A stretch of 64,000 bases of DNA from Saccharothrix longispora (GTDB lineage: Bacteria; Actinomycetota; Actinomycetes; Mycobacteriales; Pseudonocardiaceae), in NCBI RefSeq assembly GCF_030852425.1, contig NZ_NSDM01000006.1, positions 62,001 through 126,000 of the forward strand, in the 5' to 3' direction. Positions within the stretch are counted from its first letter, which is position 1. Each line of letters opens with the position of its first letter. This document shows positions 16,549 to 24,946 of this stretch, piece after piece. The notes under the pieces are model-generated. The model saw only the letters and a list, made by a program, of their open reading frames with translations. It had not been told where the DNA came from and searched no databases. The translations under genes and the position numbers were made by a program.

Positions 16549-17312
16549 AGCGGGGTCACGTAGGCACCGGCGATACCGCCGTCCACGAGGAAGTTCGACG
16601 CGGTGATGAACGACGAGTCGTCACTGGCCAGGAACGCCACCGCGGCGGCGATCTCCTCGGGTTCGGCGAACCGCCCGAGCGGCACGTGCACCAGCCGCCG
16701 CGCGGCCCGCTCCGGGTCCTTGGCGAACAGCTCGCGCAGCAGCGGGGTGTTCACCGGTCCCGGCGAGAGGGCGTTGACGCGCACCCCCTGCCGGGCGAAC
16801 TGCACGCCCAGCTCCCGGCTCATCGCGAGCACGCCGCCCTTGGAGGCGGTGTAGGAGATCTGCGACGTCGCCGCGCCCATCGTGGCCACGAACGACGCGG
16901 TGTTGATCACCGACCCCCGGCCCCGCTCGAGCATGTGCGGGATGGCGTGCTTGCAGCACAGGTACACCGAGGTCAGGTTGACCTTCTGCACCCGGTCCCA
17001 CGCCTCGATGCCGGTGGTGAGGATGGAGTCGTCGTCGGGCGGCGAGATGCCCGCGTTGTTGAACGCGATGTCGAGCGACCCGTAGGTGTCCACGGCGGTC
17101 CGGAACAGACCGCGCACCTGCTCCTCATCGGTCACGTCGACCTGCGCGAACAAGCCGGACACCTCGTCCGCGGCGGCCTTGCCCGCGTCGCCGTCGACGT
17201 CGGCGACGACCACCCGCGCGCCCTCCGACGCGAGCCGCCGGACCGAGGCCAGCCCGATCCCGCTGCCGCCGCCGGTGACGACCGCGACCCGGCCCTCAAG
17301 TCGCTGAACCAT
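16545..17312 (-). CDS. Short-chain dehydrogenase/reductase
   Basis: A 255-aa SDR. The cofactor motif TGGGSGIG (residues 13-20), Asp after strand 2 (VVVADVDGD, suggesting NAD), NNAG, the Ser of the catalytic triad in INTASF and the YTASK motif are all present; FabG-like fold. In this operon it stands where an alcohol oxidation would be needed between gamma-glutamylation and the aldehyde dehydrogenase. I therefore infer that it oxidises gamma-glutamylethanolamide to the aldehyde; the sequence alone shows only the SDR family. Confidence 0.85.
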   Translation of the reverse strand: MVQRLEGRVAVVTGGGSGIGLASVRRLASEGARVVVADVDGDAGKAAADEVSGLFAQVDVTDEEQVRGLFRTAVDTYGSLDIAFNNAGISPPDDDSILTTGIEAWDRVQKVNLTSVYLCCKHAIPHMLERGRGSVINTASFVATMGAATSQISYTASKGGVLAMSRELGVQFARQGVRVNALSPGPVNTPLLRELFAKDPERAARRLVHVPLGRFAEPEEIAAAVAFLASDDSSFITASNFLVDGGIAGAYVTPL

Positions 17313-17335
17313 GTGCTCTCCAGGGTTTCCGAAGC

Positions 17336-18694
17336 TCAGTGCGCGATGAAGACGTTCTTGGTCTCGGTGAACGAGTCGAGGGCGTCCGGCCCCAGCTCAC
17401 GGCCCAGCCCGGACTGCTTGAACCCGCCGAACGGGGTCCAGTACCGCACGGACGAGTGGGAGTTCACCGAGAGGTTGCCGGCCTCGACGGCGCGCGAGAC
17501 GCGCAGCGCGCGGCCCACGTCGCGGGTCCAGATCGAGCCGGACAGGCCGAAGTCGCTGTCGTTGGCCAGCCGCACGGCGTCCTCCTCGTCGGTGAACGGC
17601 AGCACGGCCACCACGGGGCCGAACACCTCCTCGCGGGCCACCGGGTCGGTGGGCGCGACCGGCGCGAGGACGGTGGGGGGGAACCAGAAGCCCGGTCCGG
17701 ACGGCGCCGTGCCCCGGAACGCCACGGGCGCGTCGGACGGCACGTAGGAGGCGACCTTGTCGCGGTGCGCGGCGGAGATCAGGGGCCCCATCTCGGTGGC
17801 CTCGTCACGGGGGTCGCCGACCACGACGCCCTTGACGGCGGGTTCGAGCAGCTCCATGAACCGGTCGTGGACCGACGCCTGCACGAGGATGCGGGACCGG
17901 GCGCAGCAGTCCTGGCCCGCGTTGTCGAACACCCCGTGCGGCGCGGTCGCGGCGGCCCGTTCCAGGTCGGCGTCGTCGAACACGATGTTCGCGGACTTGC
18001 CGCCCAGCTCCAGCGTCACCCGCTTGACCTGCGCGGCGCACCCGGCCATGACCTGCTTGCCGACCCGGGTGGAGCCGGTGAACACGACCTTGCGCACGGC
18101 CGGGTGCGTGACGAACCGCTGCCCCACCACCGCTCCCGAGCCCGGCAGCACCTGGAACACGTCCTCGGGGATGCCCGCGTCGCGGGCCAGCTCGGCCAGC
18201 CGCAGCGCGGTGAGCGGGGTCAGCTCGGCCGGCTTGAGCACGACGGTGTTGCCGGCGGCGAGGGCGGGCGCGAAGCCCCACCCGGCGATGGGCATGGGGA
18301 AGTTCCACGGCACGATCACGCCGACGACGCCCAGCGGCTCGTGGAAGGTCACGTCCAGGCCGCCGGGCACCGGGATCTGCTTGCCGAACAGGCGTTCCGG
18401 CGCGGCCGAGTAGTAGTGCAGGACGTCGCGGACGTTGCCCGCCTCCCACCGCGCGTTGCCGATGGTGTGCCCGGAGTTGAGCACCTCCAGCGCGGCCAGC
18501 TCCTCGACCGCGCCGTCGACCGCCTCGGCGAAGCGGCGCAGCAGCCGGGCCCGGTCGCCCGGCGCGACGGCGCGCCACGCGGGCAGCGCCCTCGCCGCCC
18601 GGTCGATCGCCGCGTCGGTCTCCTCCGGTGACGTCGGCGGCACCTGGCGGACCAGTTCCCCGGTGGCCGGGTTGATCACGTCGAACGCGGTCAT
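17336..18694 (-). CDS. Aldehyde dehydrogenase (gamma-glutamyl-aldehyde type)
   Basis: A 452-aa NAD(P)-dependent aldehyde dehydrogenase. Conserved points: VPWNFPMPI, the Glu in VTLELGGKSANIVF, the catalytic Cys in GQDCCARSRI, EEVFGPV and the C-terminal PFGGFKQSGLGRELG. The family includes PuuC-type enzymes oxidising gamma-glutamyl amino-aldehydes. It overlaps the upstream amidase in an ATGA and is followed after 23 bases by the SDR. It is slightly short at the N terminus compared with 470-500-aa relatives, but all catalytic blocks are present. Confidence 0.88.
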   Translation of the reverse strand: MTAFDVINPATGELVRQVPPTSPEETDAAIDRAARALPAWRAVAPGDRARLLRRFAEAVDGAVEELAALEVLNSGHTIGNARWEAGNVRDVLHYYSAAPERLFGKQIPVPGGLDVTFHEPLGVVGVIVPWNFPMPIAGWGFAPALAAGNTVVLKPAELTPLTALRLAELARDAGIPEDVFQVLPGSGAVVGQRFVTHPAVRKVVFTGSTRVGKQVMAGCAAQVKRVTLELGGKSANIVFDDADLERAAATAPHGVFDNAGQDCCARSRILVQASVHDRFMELLEPAVKGVVVGDPRDEATEMGPLISAAHRDKVASYVPSDAPVAFRGTAPSGPGFWFPPTVLAPVAPTDPVAREEVFGPVVAVLPFTDEEDAVRLANDSDFGLSGSIWTRDVGRALRVSRAVEAGNLSVNSHSSVRYWTPFGGFKQSGLGRELGPDALDSFTETKNVFIAH

Positions 18695-19410
18695 CTCACT
18701 CCTCCGTCACGGGCGTGCGCGGGCCGGCGGGCCGCCACCAGGGCGGCGAACAGCCGGTCGTCCTCGCGGTCGGCCTCCGGGTGCGACTGCACGCCGAGCG
18801 CGAACCGGGCGCCGGGCAGCTCGACGGCCTCCGGGGTGCCGTCGGGCGCGGTCGCGGTGACGAGCAGCCCGTCGCCGAGGACGTCCAGCGCCTGGTGGTG
18901 GTGGCAGTGCACGGTCGTGGCCCGGCCGACGACGGAGGAGAGCACCGAGCCGGCCGCGACGGTGATGCCGGTGTGCTCGAACACGCCGGGCGCGGCGCAG
19001 TGGCCGTCGACGTGCTGCACCAGCGTGCCGCCGAGCGCGACGTTGAGCACCTGCATGCCCCGGCACACGGCCAGCAGCGGCAGGTCCAGCTCGAGCGCGG
19101 CACGGGCCAGGTCCAGTTCGGCGGCGTCGCGCTCGGGGCGCGGCGGTCCGGTGCGCGGGTCGCGCGGTCGGCCGTACCGCGCCGGGTCGACGTCCGCGCC
19201 GCCGGCGAGCACCAGGCCGTCGAGGAAGCCGATGGAGTCGGCGTCCCAGTGCCCGACGGGCGGCAGCAGCACGGGGTTGCCGCCCGCGCGCACCACCGAG
19301 TCGAGGTAGTCGCGGTGCAGGACGGCCGCCTCCGCGTCCCAGATGCCGAACGCCGCGCGTTCGAGGTACGTGCTGACGCCGATCAGCGGCCTAGAGCCGT
19401 TCGAAGCCAC
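18691..19410 (-). CDS. Gamma-glutamyl amide hydrolase (PuuD-like class I amidotransferase)
   Basis: A 239-aa peptidase-C26-type hydrolase that would cut the gamma-glutamyl bond at the end of the pathway and release glutamate. Start LIGVSTYLERAAFG, the oxyanion region DGLVLAGGADVDPARYG, the nucleophile Cys in LLAVCRGMQVLNVALGG, and the His-Glu pair in FALGVQSHPEAD are all intact. It overlaps the 3' end of the glutamine-synthetase-like gene by 20 bases and the aldehyde dehydrogenase by 4, so the three are tightly coupled. Confidence 0.88.
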   Translation of the reverse strand: MASNGSRPLIGVSTYLERAAFGIWDAEAAVLHRDYLDSVVRAGGNPVLLPPVGHWDADSIGFLDGLVLAGGADVDPARYGRPRDPRTGPPRPERDAAELDLARAALELDLPLLAVCRGMQVLNVALGGTLVQHVDGHCAAPGVFEHTGITVAAGSVLSSVVGRATTVHCHHHQALDVLGDGLLVTATAPDGTPEAVELPGARFALGVQSHPEADREDDRLFAALVAARRPAHARDGGVR

Positions 19411-20731
19411 GGATGCGCTCCCAGTCGGTCACGGCGGAGTCGAACGCGGCCAGCTCCACCCTGGCCGCGTTGAGGTAGTGGTCCACCACGTCCTGCCCGA
19501 ACGCCTCGCGCGCGATCTCGCTGCGGCGCAGCAGGGACGCGGCGTCGCGCAGCGTGGACGGCACCGTGGGGCGGTCGGAGGCGTAGGCGTTGCCGGTGAA
19601 CTCCGCCTCCAGCGGCAGTTCGTTGTCCACGCCGTGCAGGCCGGCCGCGATCAGCGCGGCCACCGCGAGGTACGGGTTGACGTCGGCGCCCGGCACCCGG
19701 TTCTCGAACCGCAGCCCGTGGCCGTGCCCGACCACGCGCAGCGAGCACGTCCGGTTGTCCCTGCCCCACGCCACGGCGGTCGGCGCGAAGCTGCCGCGCG
19801 CGAACCGCTTGTAGGAGTTGATGTTCGGGGCCAGGAAGCAGGTCAGCTCGCGCAGGCCGGCGAGCTGGCCCGCCATGAAGTGCTCCATGAGCCGCGACAT
19901 GCCGCGCCCCTCGGCGAACACCGGCCGGCCGTCGGCGTCGCGCAGGCTGAGGTGGATGTGGCACGAGCTGCCCTCGCGCTCGTTGTACTTGGCCATGAAC
20001 GTGAGCGACTTGCCGTGCTGCGCCGCGATCTCCTTGGCGCCGGTCTTGTAGATGCCGTGGTTGTCACAGGTCGCCAGGGCCTCGGCGTAGCGGAACGCGA
20101 TCTCGTGCTGGCCGGGGTTGCACTCGCCCTTGGCGGACTCCACGACCATGCCCGCGCCCGCCATGTGGTTGCGGATGGCGCGCAGCAGCGGCTCGATGCG
20201 CCCGGTGCCCAGCAGCGAGTAGTCCACGTTGTACTGGTTGGCCGGGACCAGGTCGCGGTAGCCGCTGTTCCAGGCGTCCTCGTAGGTGGTGTCGAAGACG
20301 ATGAACTCCAGCTCGGTGCCCACGAACGCGGTCCAGCCGCGCTCGGCGAGCCGGTCGAGCTGCTTCCGGAGGATCTGCCGGGGCGAGACCGCGACGGGGT
20401 CGCCGTCCTCCGTCACGATGTCGCACATGACCAGGGCGGTGCCCTCGTGCCACGGCACGCGGCGCAGCGTGGACAGGTCGGGGCGCATGACGAGGTCGCC
20501 GTAGCCGCTGTCCCAGGAGGACGAGGCGTAGCCCTCGACGGTGTTCATCTCGACGTCCACGGCGAGCAGGTAGTCGCAGCCCTCGGCGGTGCGCTCCATC
20601 ACCTCGTCGACGAAGTAGCGCGCCGCGCAGCGCTTGCCCTGGAGGCGGCCCTGCATGTCGACGACGGCGACCAGCACCGTGTCGACCTCTCCGCTGTCCA
20701 CGAGCACGCGCAACTCCTCGACGGAGAGCAT
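19391..20731 (-). CDS. Glutamine-synthetase-like gamma-glutamylamine ligase
   Basis: A 446-aa member of the GlnA3/GlnA4/PuuA group, which uses ATP to attach glutamate to an amine instead of ammonia. Landmarks: FVGTELEFIVFD (metal Glu), VVESAKGECNPGQHEIAFRYA, GSSCHIHLSLRD and the glutamate-binding Arg region FENRVPGADVNPYLA. The adenylylation Tyr motif of housekeeping GlnA is not evident. GGAGGT lies 8 bases before the ATG at 20731. First gene of the catabolic operon and divergent from a permease; with that context I favour gamma-glutamylethanolamide synthetase, though putrescine or another amine cannot be excluded. Confidence 0.85.
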   Translation of the reverse strand: MLSVEELRVLVDSGEVDTVLVAVVDMQGRLQGKRCAARYFVDEVMERTAEGCDYLLAVDVEMNTVEGYASSSWDSGYGDLVMRPDLSTLRRVPWHEGTALVMCDIVTEDGDPVAVSPRQILRKQLDRLAERGWTAFVGTELEFIVFDTTYEDAWNSGYRDLVPANQYNVDYSLLGTGRIEPLLRAIRNHMAGAGMVVESAKGECNPGQHEIAFRYAEALATCDNHGIYKTGAKEIAAQHGKSLTFMAKYNEREGSSCHIHLSLRDADGRPVFAEGRGMSRLMEHFMAGQLAGLRELTCFLAPNINSYKRFARGSFAPTAVAWGRDNRTCSLRVVGHGHGLRFENRVPGADVNPYLAVAALIAAGLHGVDNELPLEAEFTGNAYASDRPTVPSTLRDAASLLRRSEIAREAFGQDVVDHYLNAARVELAAFDSAVTDWERIRGFERL

Positions 20732-20763
20732 CGGCAGTACCTCCAAAGGTATGGCAGCGAACC

Positions 20764-20813
20764 ATTGGACGCGCCAATCTTGACACCATCGAGTGGCCCA
20801 CGCCACCCTCGAT
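20764..20813. promoter_or_regulatory. Divergent control region with two inverted repeats
   Basis: Between the ligase operon (minus) and the permease (plus) lie ATTGG-ACGCG-CCAAT (20764-20778) and, 10 bases on, ATCGAG with CTCGAT (20788-20813) enclosing TGG and CCA. A consensus -35, TTGACA (20780-20785, plus strand), sits between them; the matching -10 (CACCCT, 18 bases on) is weak. These are candidate sites for the GntR protein at 15.8 kb. Confidence 0.45.
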
Positions 20814-20854
20814 TCCCCTTCAAAGGAACGCGACTGACCCATTAGGGAGCGTCG

Positions 20855-22273
20855 ATGGCCAAGCACGTCGAATACGAGAAGGTGGGCAGCGACTACCTGG
20901 AGCAACGCCAGTTGAAGCGGGGCGCGGCGGGCTGGGTGCTGCTCGCGGGCCTGGGTGTCTCCTACGTCATCTCCGGCGACTTCGCCGGCTGGAACTTCGG
21001 TCTCGCCCAGGGCGGTTGGGGCGGGCTGCTCATCGCGACGGCCCTGATGGGCCTCATGTACACGTGCATGGTGTTCGGCCTGGCGGAGATGGCGTCGGCG
21101 CTGCCCGTGGCGGGCGGCGGGTACGGCTTCGCGCGCCGCGCCCTCGGACCGCTCGGCGGGTTCGCCACCGGCGTCGCCATCCTCATCGAGTACGCCATGG
21201 CGCCGGCGGCCATCGCGGTGTTCATCGGCGGGTACGTGGAGACGCTCGGGCTGTTCGGGCTCACCAACTCGTGGCCGGTGTACCTGGTGTGCTTCCTGGT
21301 GTTCATCGGCGTGCACCTGTACGGCGTGGGCGAGGCGCTGCGGCTGATGTTCGCGATCACCGCCGTCGCGGTGGTGGCGCTCGTGGTGTTCGTGGTCGGC
21401 ATGGTGCCGAAGTTCGACCCGGCGAAGCTGTTCGACCTGGCCGAGGGCGACTCGTTCCTGCCGTTCGGCGTCACCGGCGTGCTGGCCGCGCTGGTGTTCG
21501 GCATCTGGTTCTTCCTCGGCGTGGAGGGCGTGCCGGTGGCCGCGGAGGAGGCGCGCGACCCGCGGCGGGACATGCCGCGCGGCATCATCGCGGCGATGGT
21601 CGTGCTGCTGGTGTTCGCCGCGGCCATCCTGGTGTTCGCGGCGGGCGGGGCCGGGTCGGAGGCGCTGAAGGCGTCGGACAACCCGCTGCCGGCGGCGGTG
21701 CGCGCGGCCTACGGCGGGGACAACGCGCTCGCCCAGGTCGTGAACTACGTGGGCCTGGCCGGCCTGGTGGCGAGCTTCTTCTCGCTGATCTTCGCCTACT
21801 CGCGGCAGCTGTTCGCGCTGTCGCGGGCCGGGTACCTGCCGCGCTGGCTGTCGCGCACCGGCCGGCGCAAGACGCCGTACCTGGCGCTGGTCGTGCCGGG
21901 TGCGATCGGGTTCGCGCTGGCGGCGATCACGCGGAACGGCGCGGTGCTCATCAACATCGCGGTGTTCGGCGCGGCGCTGTCCTACGTGCTGATGACGTTG
22001 TCGCACATCGTGCTGCGGGTGCGCGAGCCGGACCTGGAGCGGCCCTACCGGACGCCGGGCGGCGCGGTCACCACCGGCGTGGCGCTGGTGCTGGCGGTGG
22101 CGGCGGTCGTGGCCACGTTCTTCGTCGACGAGGTGGCCGCCGGGATCACCGCGGGCATCGTCGTGGTGGCGCTGGCCTACTTCTGGTTCTACAGCCGCCA
22201 CCACCTGGTCGCGTCCGCGCCGGAGGAGGAGTTCGCGGCCATCGCGCAGGCCGAGGGGGAGTTGAAGGACTGA
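20855..22273 (+). CDS. APC-family permease, ethanolamine-permease type
   Basis: A 472-aa transporter with 12 hydrophobic segments. The N terminus VEYEKVGSDYLEQRQLKRGA, then GLGVSYVISGDFAGWNFGLAQGGWGGLL, closely fits the ethanolamine permease group (TIGR00908) rather than general amino-acid permeases; conserved APC blocks such as FFLGVEGVPVAAEEARDPRRDM and FSLIFAYSRQLFALSRAGYLP follow. It imports the substrate of the divergent operon, and is the best clue that this is ethanolamine. Transcribed from the shared 123-base control region. Confidence 0.85.
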   Translation: MAKHVEYEKVGSDYLEQRQLKRGAAGWVLLAGLGVSYVISGDFAGWNFGLAQGGWGGLLIATALMGLMYTCMVFGLAEMASALPVAGGGYGFARRALGPLGGFATGVAILIEYAMAPAAIAVFIGGYVETLGLFGLTNSWPVYLVCFLVFIGVHLYGVGEALRLMFAITAVAVVALVVFVVGMVPKFDPAKLFDLAEGDSFLPFGVTGVLAALVFGIWFFLGVEGVPVAAEEARDPRRDMPRGIIAAMVVLLVFAAAILVFAAGGAGSEALKASDNPLPAAVRAAYGGDNALAQVVNYVGLAGLVASFFSLIFAYSRQLFALSRAGYLPRWLSRTGRRKTPYLALVVPGAIGFALAAITRNGAVLINIAVFGAALSYVLMTLSHIVLRVREPDLERPYRTPGGAVTTGVALVLAVAAVVATFFVDEVAAGITAGIVVVALAYFWFYSRHHLVASAPEEEFAAIAQAEGELKD

Positions 22274-22280
22274 CCGGGCC

Positions 22281-22315
22281 GTCGGGTGGCGGTTCCCCTC
22301 GTACCGCCACCCGAC
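22281..22315 (+). terminator. 13-bp perfect hairpin after the permease gene
   Basis: GTCGGGTGGCGGT and its exact reverse complement around a 9-base loop, starting 8 bases after the permease stop. Confidence 0.8.
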
Positions 22316-22398
22316 TCCACTCGAAGGTGGACTTTCGCTCACCCACCGCGATGGGAACCCCGTGTCCAACGGGTGCCACCGGGTGAGGAGGTAGGGCC

Positions 22399-22860
22399 AT
22401 GACCGCCAGGACGTTCGCCACCGGGATCGCCGTCGCGGCACTGCTCGTGACCACGGGCACGGCGACCGCGGCGCCGAGTTCCGAGGAGCGGGTGCTGTCG
22501 CTGACCAACGGGGAGCGGGCCGCGGCCGGCTGTCCGGCGCTGACCGCCGACGCGCGGCTCGACTCGGCCGCCAAGCGGCACAACGACGAGATGGCGCGCA
22601 CCGGGAACTTCAGCCACACGGGTGTCGACGGCAGCACGCCGGCGCAGCGCGTGGCCGAGGCAGGCTACACCTACCGCGTCACGGCGGAGAACATCGCGAT
22701 GGGCCAGGGCACGGCCGAGGAGGTCGTGAGCTCGTGGATGGCCAGCGAGGGCCACCGCGCCAACATCCTGAACTGCGACCTGCGCGACCTGGGCGTCGCG
22801 TTCGCCACCGACGCCGGCGGGCGCACGTACTGGACGCAGGAGTTCGGCCTGCACCAGTGA
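22399..22860 (+). CDS. Secreted CAP/SCP-domain protein
   Basis: A 153-aa exported protein. The signal peptide (MTARTFATGIAVAALLVTTGTATAAP) is followed directly by a CAP domain: LSLTNGERAAAGCPALTADARLDSAA, then NFSHTGVDGSTPAQRV, AENIAMGQ, SSWMASEGHRANILN, with the conserved His and Glu residues of the CAP cavity (HNDEM, FSHTG, AENI, GHR) present. Two cysteines (GCPAL, LNCDL) could form a disulfide. Function of bacterial CAP proteins is mostly unknown. Good ribosome site GAGGAGG before the ATG. Confidence 0.85.
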   Translation: MTARTFATGIAVAALLVTTGTATAAPSSEERVLSLTNGERAAAGCPALTADARLDSAAKRHNDEMARTGNFSHTGVDGSTPAQRVAEAGYTYRVTAENIAMGQGTAEEVVSSWMASEGHRANILNCDLRDLGVAFATDAGGRTYWTQEFGLHQ

Positions 22861-22881
22861 CCCGGTGCGCGGTCACCGAGG

Positions 22882-23952
22882 TCAGCAGTAGACCTCCGCG
22901 AACAGCCCGATGACGGCTTCGGCGGGCACCCCGGCGGGCAGCGGGTTGTAGGACAGGGTCGCCCGCCTGCCGTCGTCCGAGCGGACGGCGTAGGTGAGGT
23001 AGCCGACCAGCTCGCCGCCGTGCCCCCAGACGGAGCGGCCGCACGGCAGGTCGTACCGCTGCAAGCCCAGGCCGTAGGCGAAGATCGTGCCGGTGGCCGT
23101 GGTCTCCCGCATGGCCGCGAGGGAGGCCGCGCTGGTGAGCCGGCCGCCGAGCAGGGCGTCGAGGAACCGGTTGGGGTCGTCGGCGGTGGAGATCATCTCC
23201 CCGGCCGCCCAGTCCAGCGACGGGTTCATCAGGGTCGCGTCGACCGGCCGCCCGTCGACCTCGGTCCAGCCGCGGGCGTGCGGGTGCGGCAGTCCGGGCC
23301 GGTGGCCGGGCACGCTCGTGCGCGTGAGGCCGAGCGGCCGGAGGACGCGGCCGCGGACCTCCGCGCCGTAGGGCCGACCGGTCACCCGCTCGACGAGCAC
23401 CCCGGCGACGACGTAGTTGGTGTTCGAGTAGCGCCAGCCCGTGCCGGGCTCGAAGTTCGACGGGTGGCGGAACGCCTCGTCCAGCAGCTCCTGCGGCCGG
23501 TAGCCCCGGAACCGGTCGGCACCGCGCCACCGGTTGGTCGACCAGCCCTCGCCGTGCGCGTAGTCGTAGAGCCCGCTGGTGTGGTTGAGCACCTGGCGCA
23601 CGGTGATCAGGTCGCCCTTCGGCACGCCGGCGACGTACCGGCCCACGGGGTCGTCCAGCCGCACCCTGCCCTCGTCCACGAGCTGCAGGACGACCGTGGC
23701 GGCGAAGGTCTCGGTGACGCTGCCGATGCGGAGGTACCCGTCGGTCCGCGCCTCGCCGGCGGCGTCCGCGCGCGGGCCGGCGGTGTCCTCGACGGCGAGC
23801 AGGGCACTCGCCGCCCACCCCTGCTCGACCCACTCGTCCAGAGCGGGGAAGGTGCTGGTCAGCGCCGGCACGGCACCGACGGCCGCGGTTCTGATCATCA
23901 TGTCGGCGACGCCGGGGAAGGCCGCGACGGCCGACCATGGTGAGCGCCGCAT
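22882..23952 (-). CDS. Serine beta-lactamase/D-Ala carboxypeptidase-like hydrolase, SxxK changed to SxxE
   Basis: A 356-aa class-C beta-lactamase-fold protein. The nucleophile region reads LRIGSVTETFAATVV, where the family has S-x-x-K; the Lys codon position (23710-23712 on the plus strand) is GAG, Glu. The other motifs are intact: YSN in GWRYSNTNYVV, HTSG in LNHTSGLYDY and HGG in WGHGGELVGY. Loss of the general-base Lys predicts weak or altered activity, or a sensor role. No convincing signal peptide is seen, which is unusual for this family; an ATG at residue 18 is an alternative start. Convergent with the CAP gene, 21 bases apart. Confidence 0.8.
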   Translation of the reverse strand: MRRSPWSAVAAFPGVADMMIRTAAVGAVPALTSTFPALDEWVEQGWAASALLAVEDTAGPRADAAGEARTDGYLRIGSVTETFAATVVLQLVDEGRVRLDDPVGRYVAGVPKGDLITVRQVLNHTSGLYDYAHGEGWSTNRWRGADRFRGYRPQELLDEAFRHPSNFEPGTGWRYSNTNYVVAGVLVERVTGRPYGAEVRGRVLRPLGLTRTSVPGHRPGLPHPHARGWTEVDGRPVDATLMNPSLDWAAGEMISTADDPNRFLDALLGGRLTSAASLAAMRETTATGTIFAYGLGLQRYDLPCGRSVWGHGGELVGYLTYAVRSDDGRRATLSYNPLPAGVPAEAVIGLFAEVYC

Positions 23953-24032
23953 GATCGGCTGCGGAAAACCCCGCCCCCGCGTCCCGGCATCGCGCCCATG
24001 CCCCTCCGCGGACGCCCTGGCAGGATCGGGGC

Positions 24033-24896
24033 GTGAGTGACATTCAACGTGTTGGAGTGGTGGGCTCGGGCCTGATGGGTTCCGGCATCGCCGAGGTCTG
24101 CGCCCGCGCCGGCCTCGACGTGCTGGTGGCCGAGGTCAGCCCGGACGCCACGGAGGCCGCGCGCGGGCGGATCGCCTCGTCGCTGGGCCGAGGGGTGCGC
24201 AGCGGGAAGCTGTCCACCGAGGACCGGGACGCCGCACTGGAGCGCCTGCGGTTCACCACCGACCTCGCCGACTTCGCCGACCGGAACCTGGTCGTGGAGG
24301 CCGTCGCGGAGAACGAGCAGGTCAAGACCGAGGTCTTCGCGGCGGTGGACGAGGTCGTCACCGACCGGGACGCGATCTTCGCGTCGAACACCTCGTCGAT
24401 CCCGATCATGAAGCTGGGCATGGCCACCAGCCGGCCCGAGCAGGTCATCGGCGTGCACTTCTTCAACCCGGTGCCGGTGCTGAAGCTGGTGGAACTGGTG
24501 CCGTCGCTGCTGACGGGCGAGCAGACCAAGGCCCGCGCGGAGGCGTTCGTCACCGACGTCCTGCACAAGGAGGTCATCCGCTCGCAGGACCGGGCCGGGT
24601 TCGTGGTGAACGCGCTGCTCATCCCGTACCTGTTGTCGTCGATCCGGATGCTGGAGTCCGGGTTCGCCAGCGCGGAGGACATCGACAACGGCATGGTGCT
24701 GGGCTGCGCGCACCCGATGGGCCCGCTGCGCCTGACCGACCTGATCGGCCTGGACACGACCAAGGCCATCGCCGAGTCGATGTACGAGGAGTTCAAGGAG
24801 CCGCTCTACTCGCCGCCGCCGCTGCTGCTGCGCATGGTGGACGCGGGCCTGCTGGGCAAGAAGAGCGGGCGCGGGTTCCACAACTACGCGTCCTGA
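24033..24896 (+). CDS. 3-hydroxybutyryl-CoA dehydrogenase
   Basis: A 287-aa enzyme oxidising (S)-3-hydroxybutyryl-CoA to acetoacetyl-CoA with NAD(P), in butyrate or PHB-type metabolism. Rossmann start RVGVVGSGLMGSGIAEVCARAG, then LVVEAVAENEQVK, the Ser/His/Asn active-site region ASNTSSIPI and GVHFFNPVPVLKLVELV, and the C-terminal GPLRLTDLIGLDT and GLLGKKSGRGFHNY. Length is normal for the single-domain form. It stands alone, starting at a GTG (24033) and ending before a strong terminator. Confidence 0.92.
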   Translation: MSDIQRVGVVGSGLMGSGIAEVCARAGLDVLVAEVSPDATEAARGRIASSLGRGVRSGKLSTEDRDAALERLRFTTDLADFADRNLVVEAVAENEQVKTEVFAAVDEVVTDRDAIFASNTSSIPIMKLGMATSRPEQVIGVHFFNPVPVLKLVELVPSLLTGEQTKARAEAFVTDVLHKEVIRSQDRAGFVVNALLIPYLLSSIRMLESGFASAEDIDNGMVLGCAHPMGPLRLTDLIGLDTTKAIAESMYEEFKEPLYSPPPLLLRMVDAGLLGKKSGRGFHNYAS

Positions 24897-24910
24897 CCCG
24901 CCCGACCCCG

Positions 24911-24946
24911 ACGGGGCCGTCGATCCACGCGGATCGGCGGCCCCGT
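24911..24946 (+). terminator. Strong hairpin after 3-hydroxybutyryl-CoA dehydrogenase
   Basis: ACGGGGCCG pairs with CGGCCCCGT; inside, past a single T/G mismatch, CGATCC pairs with GGATCG around the loop ACGC. Starts 14 bases after the stop codon. Confidence 0.8.
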
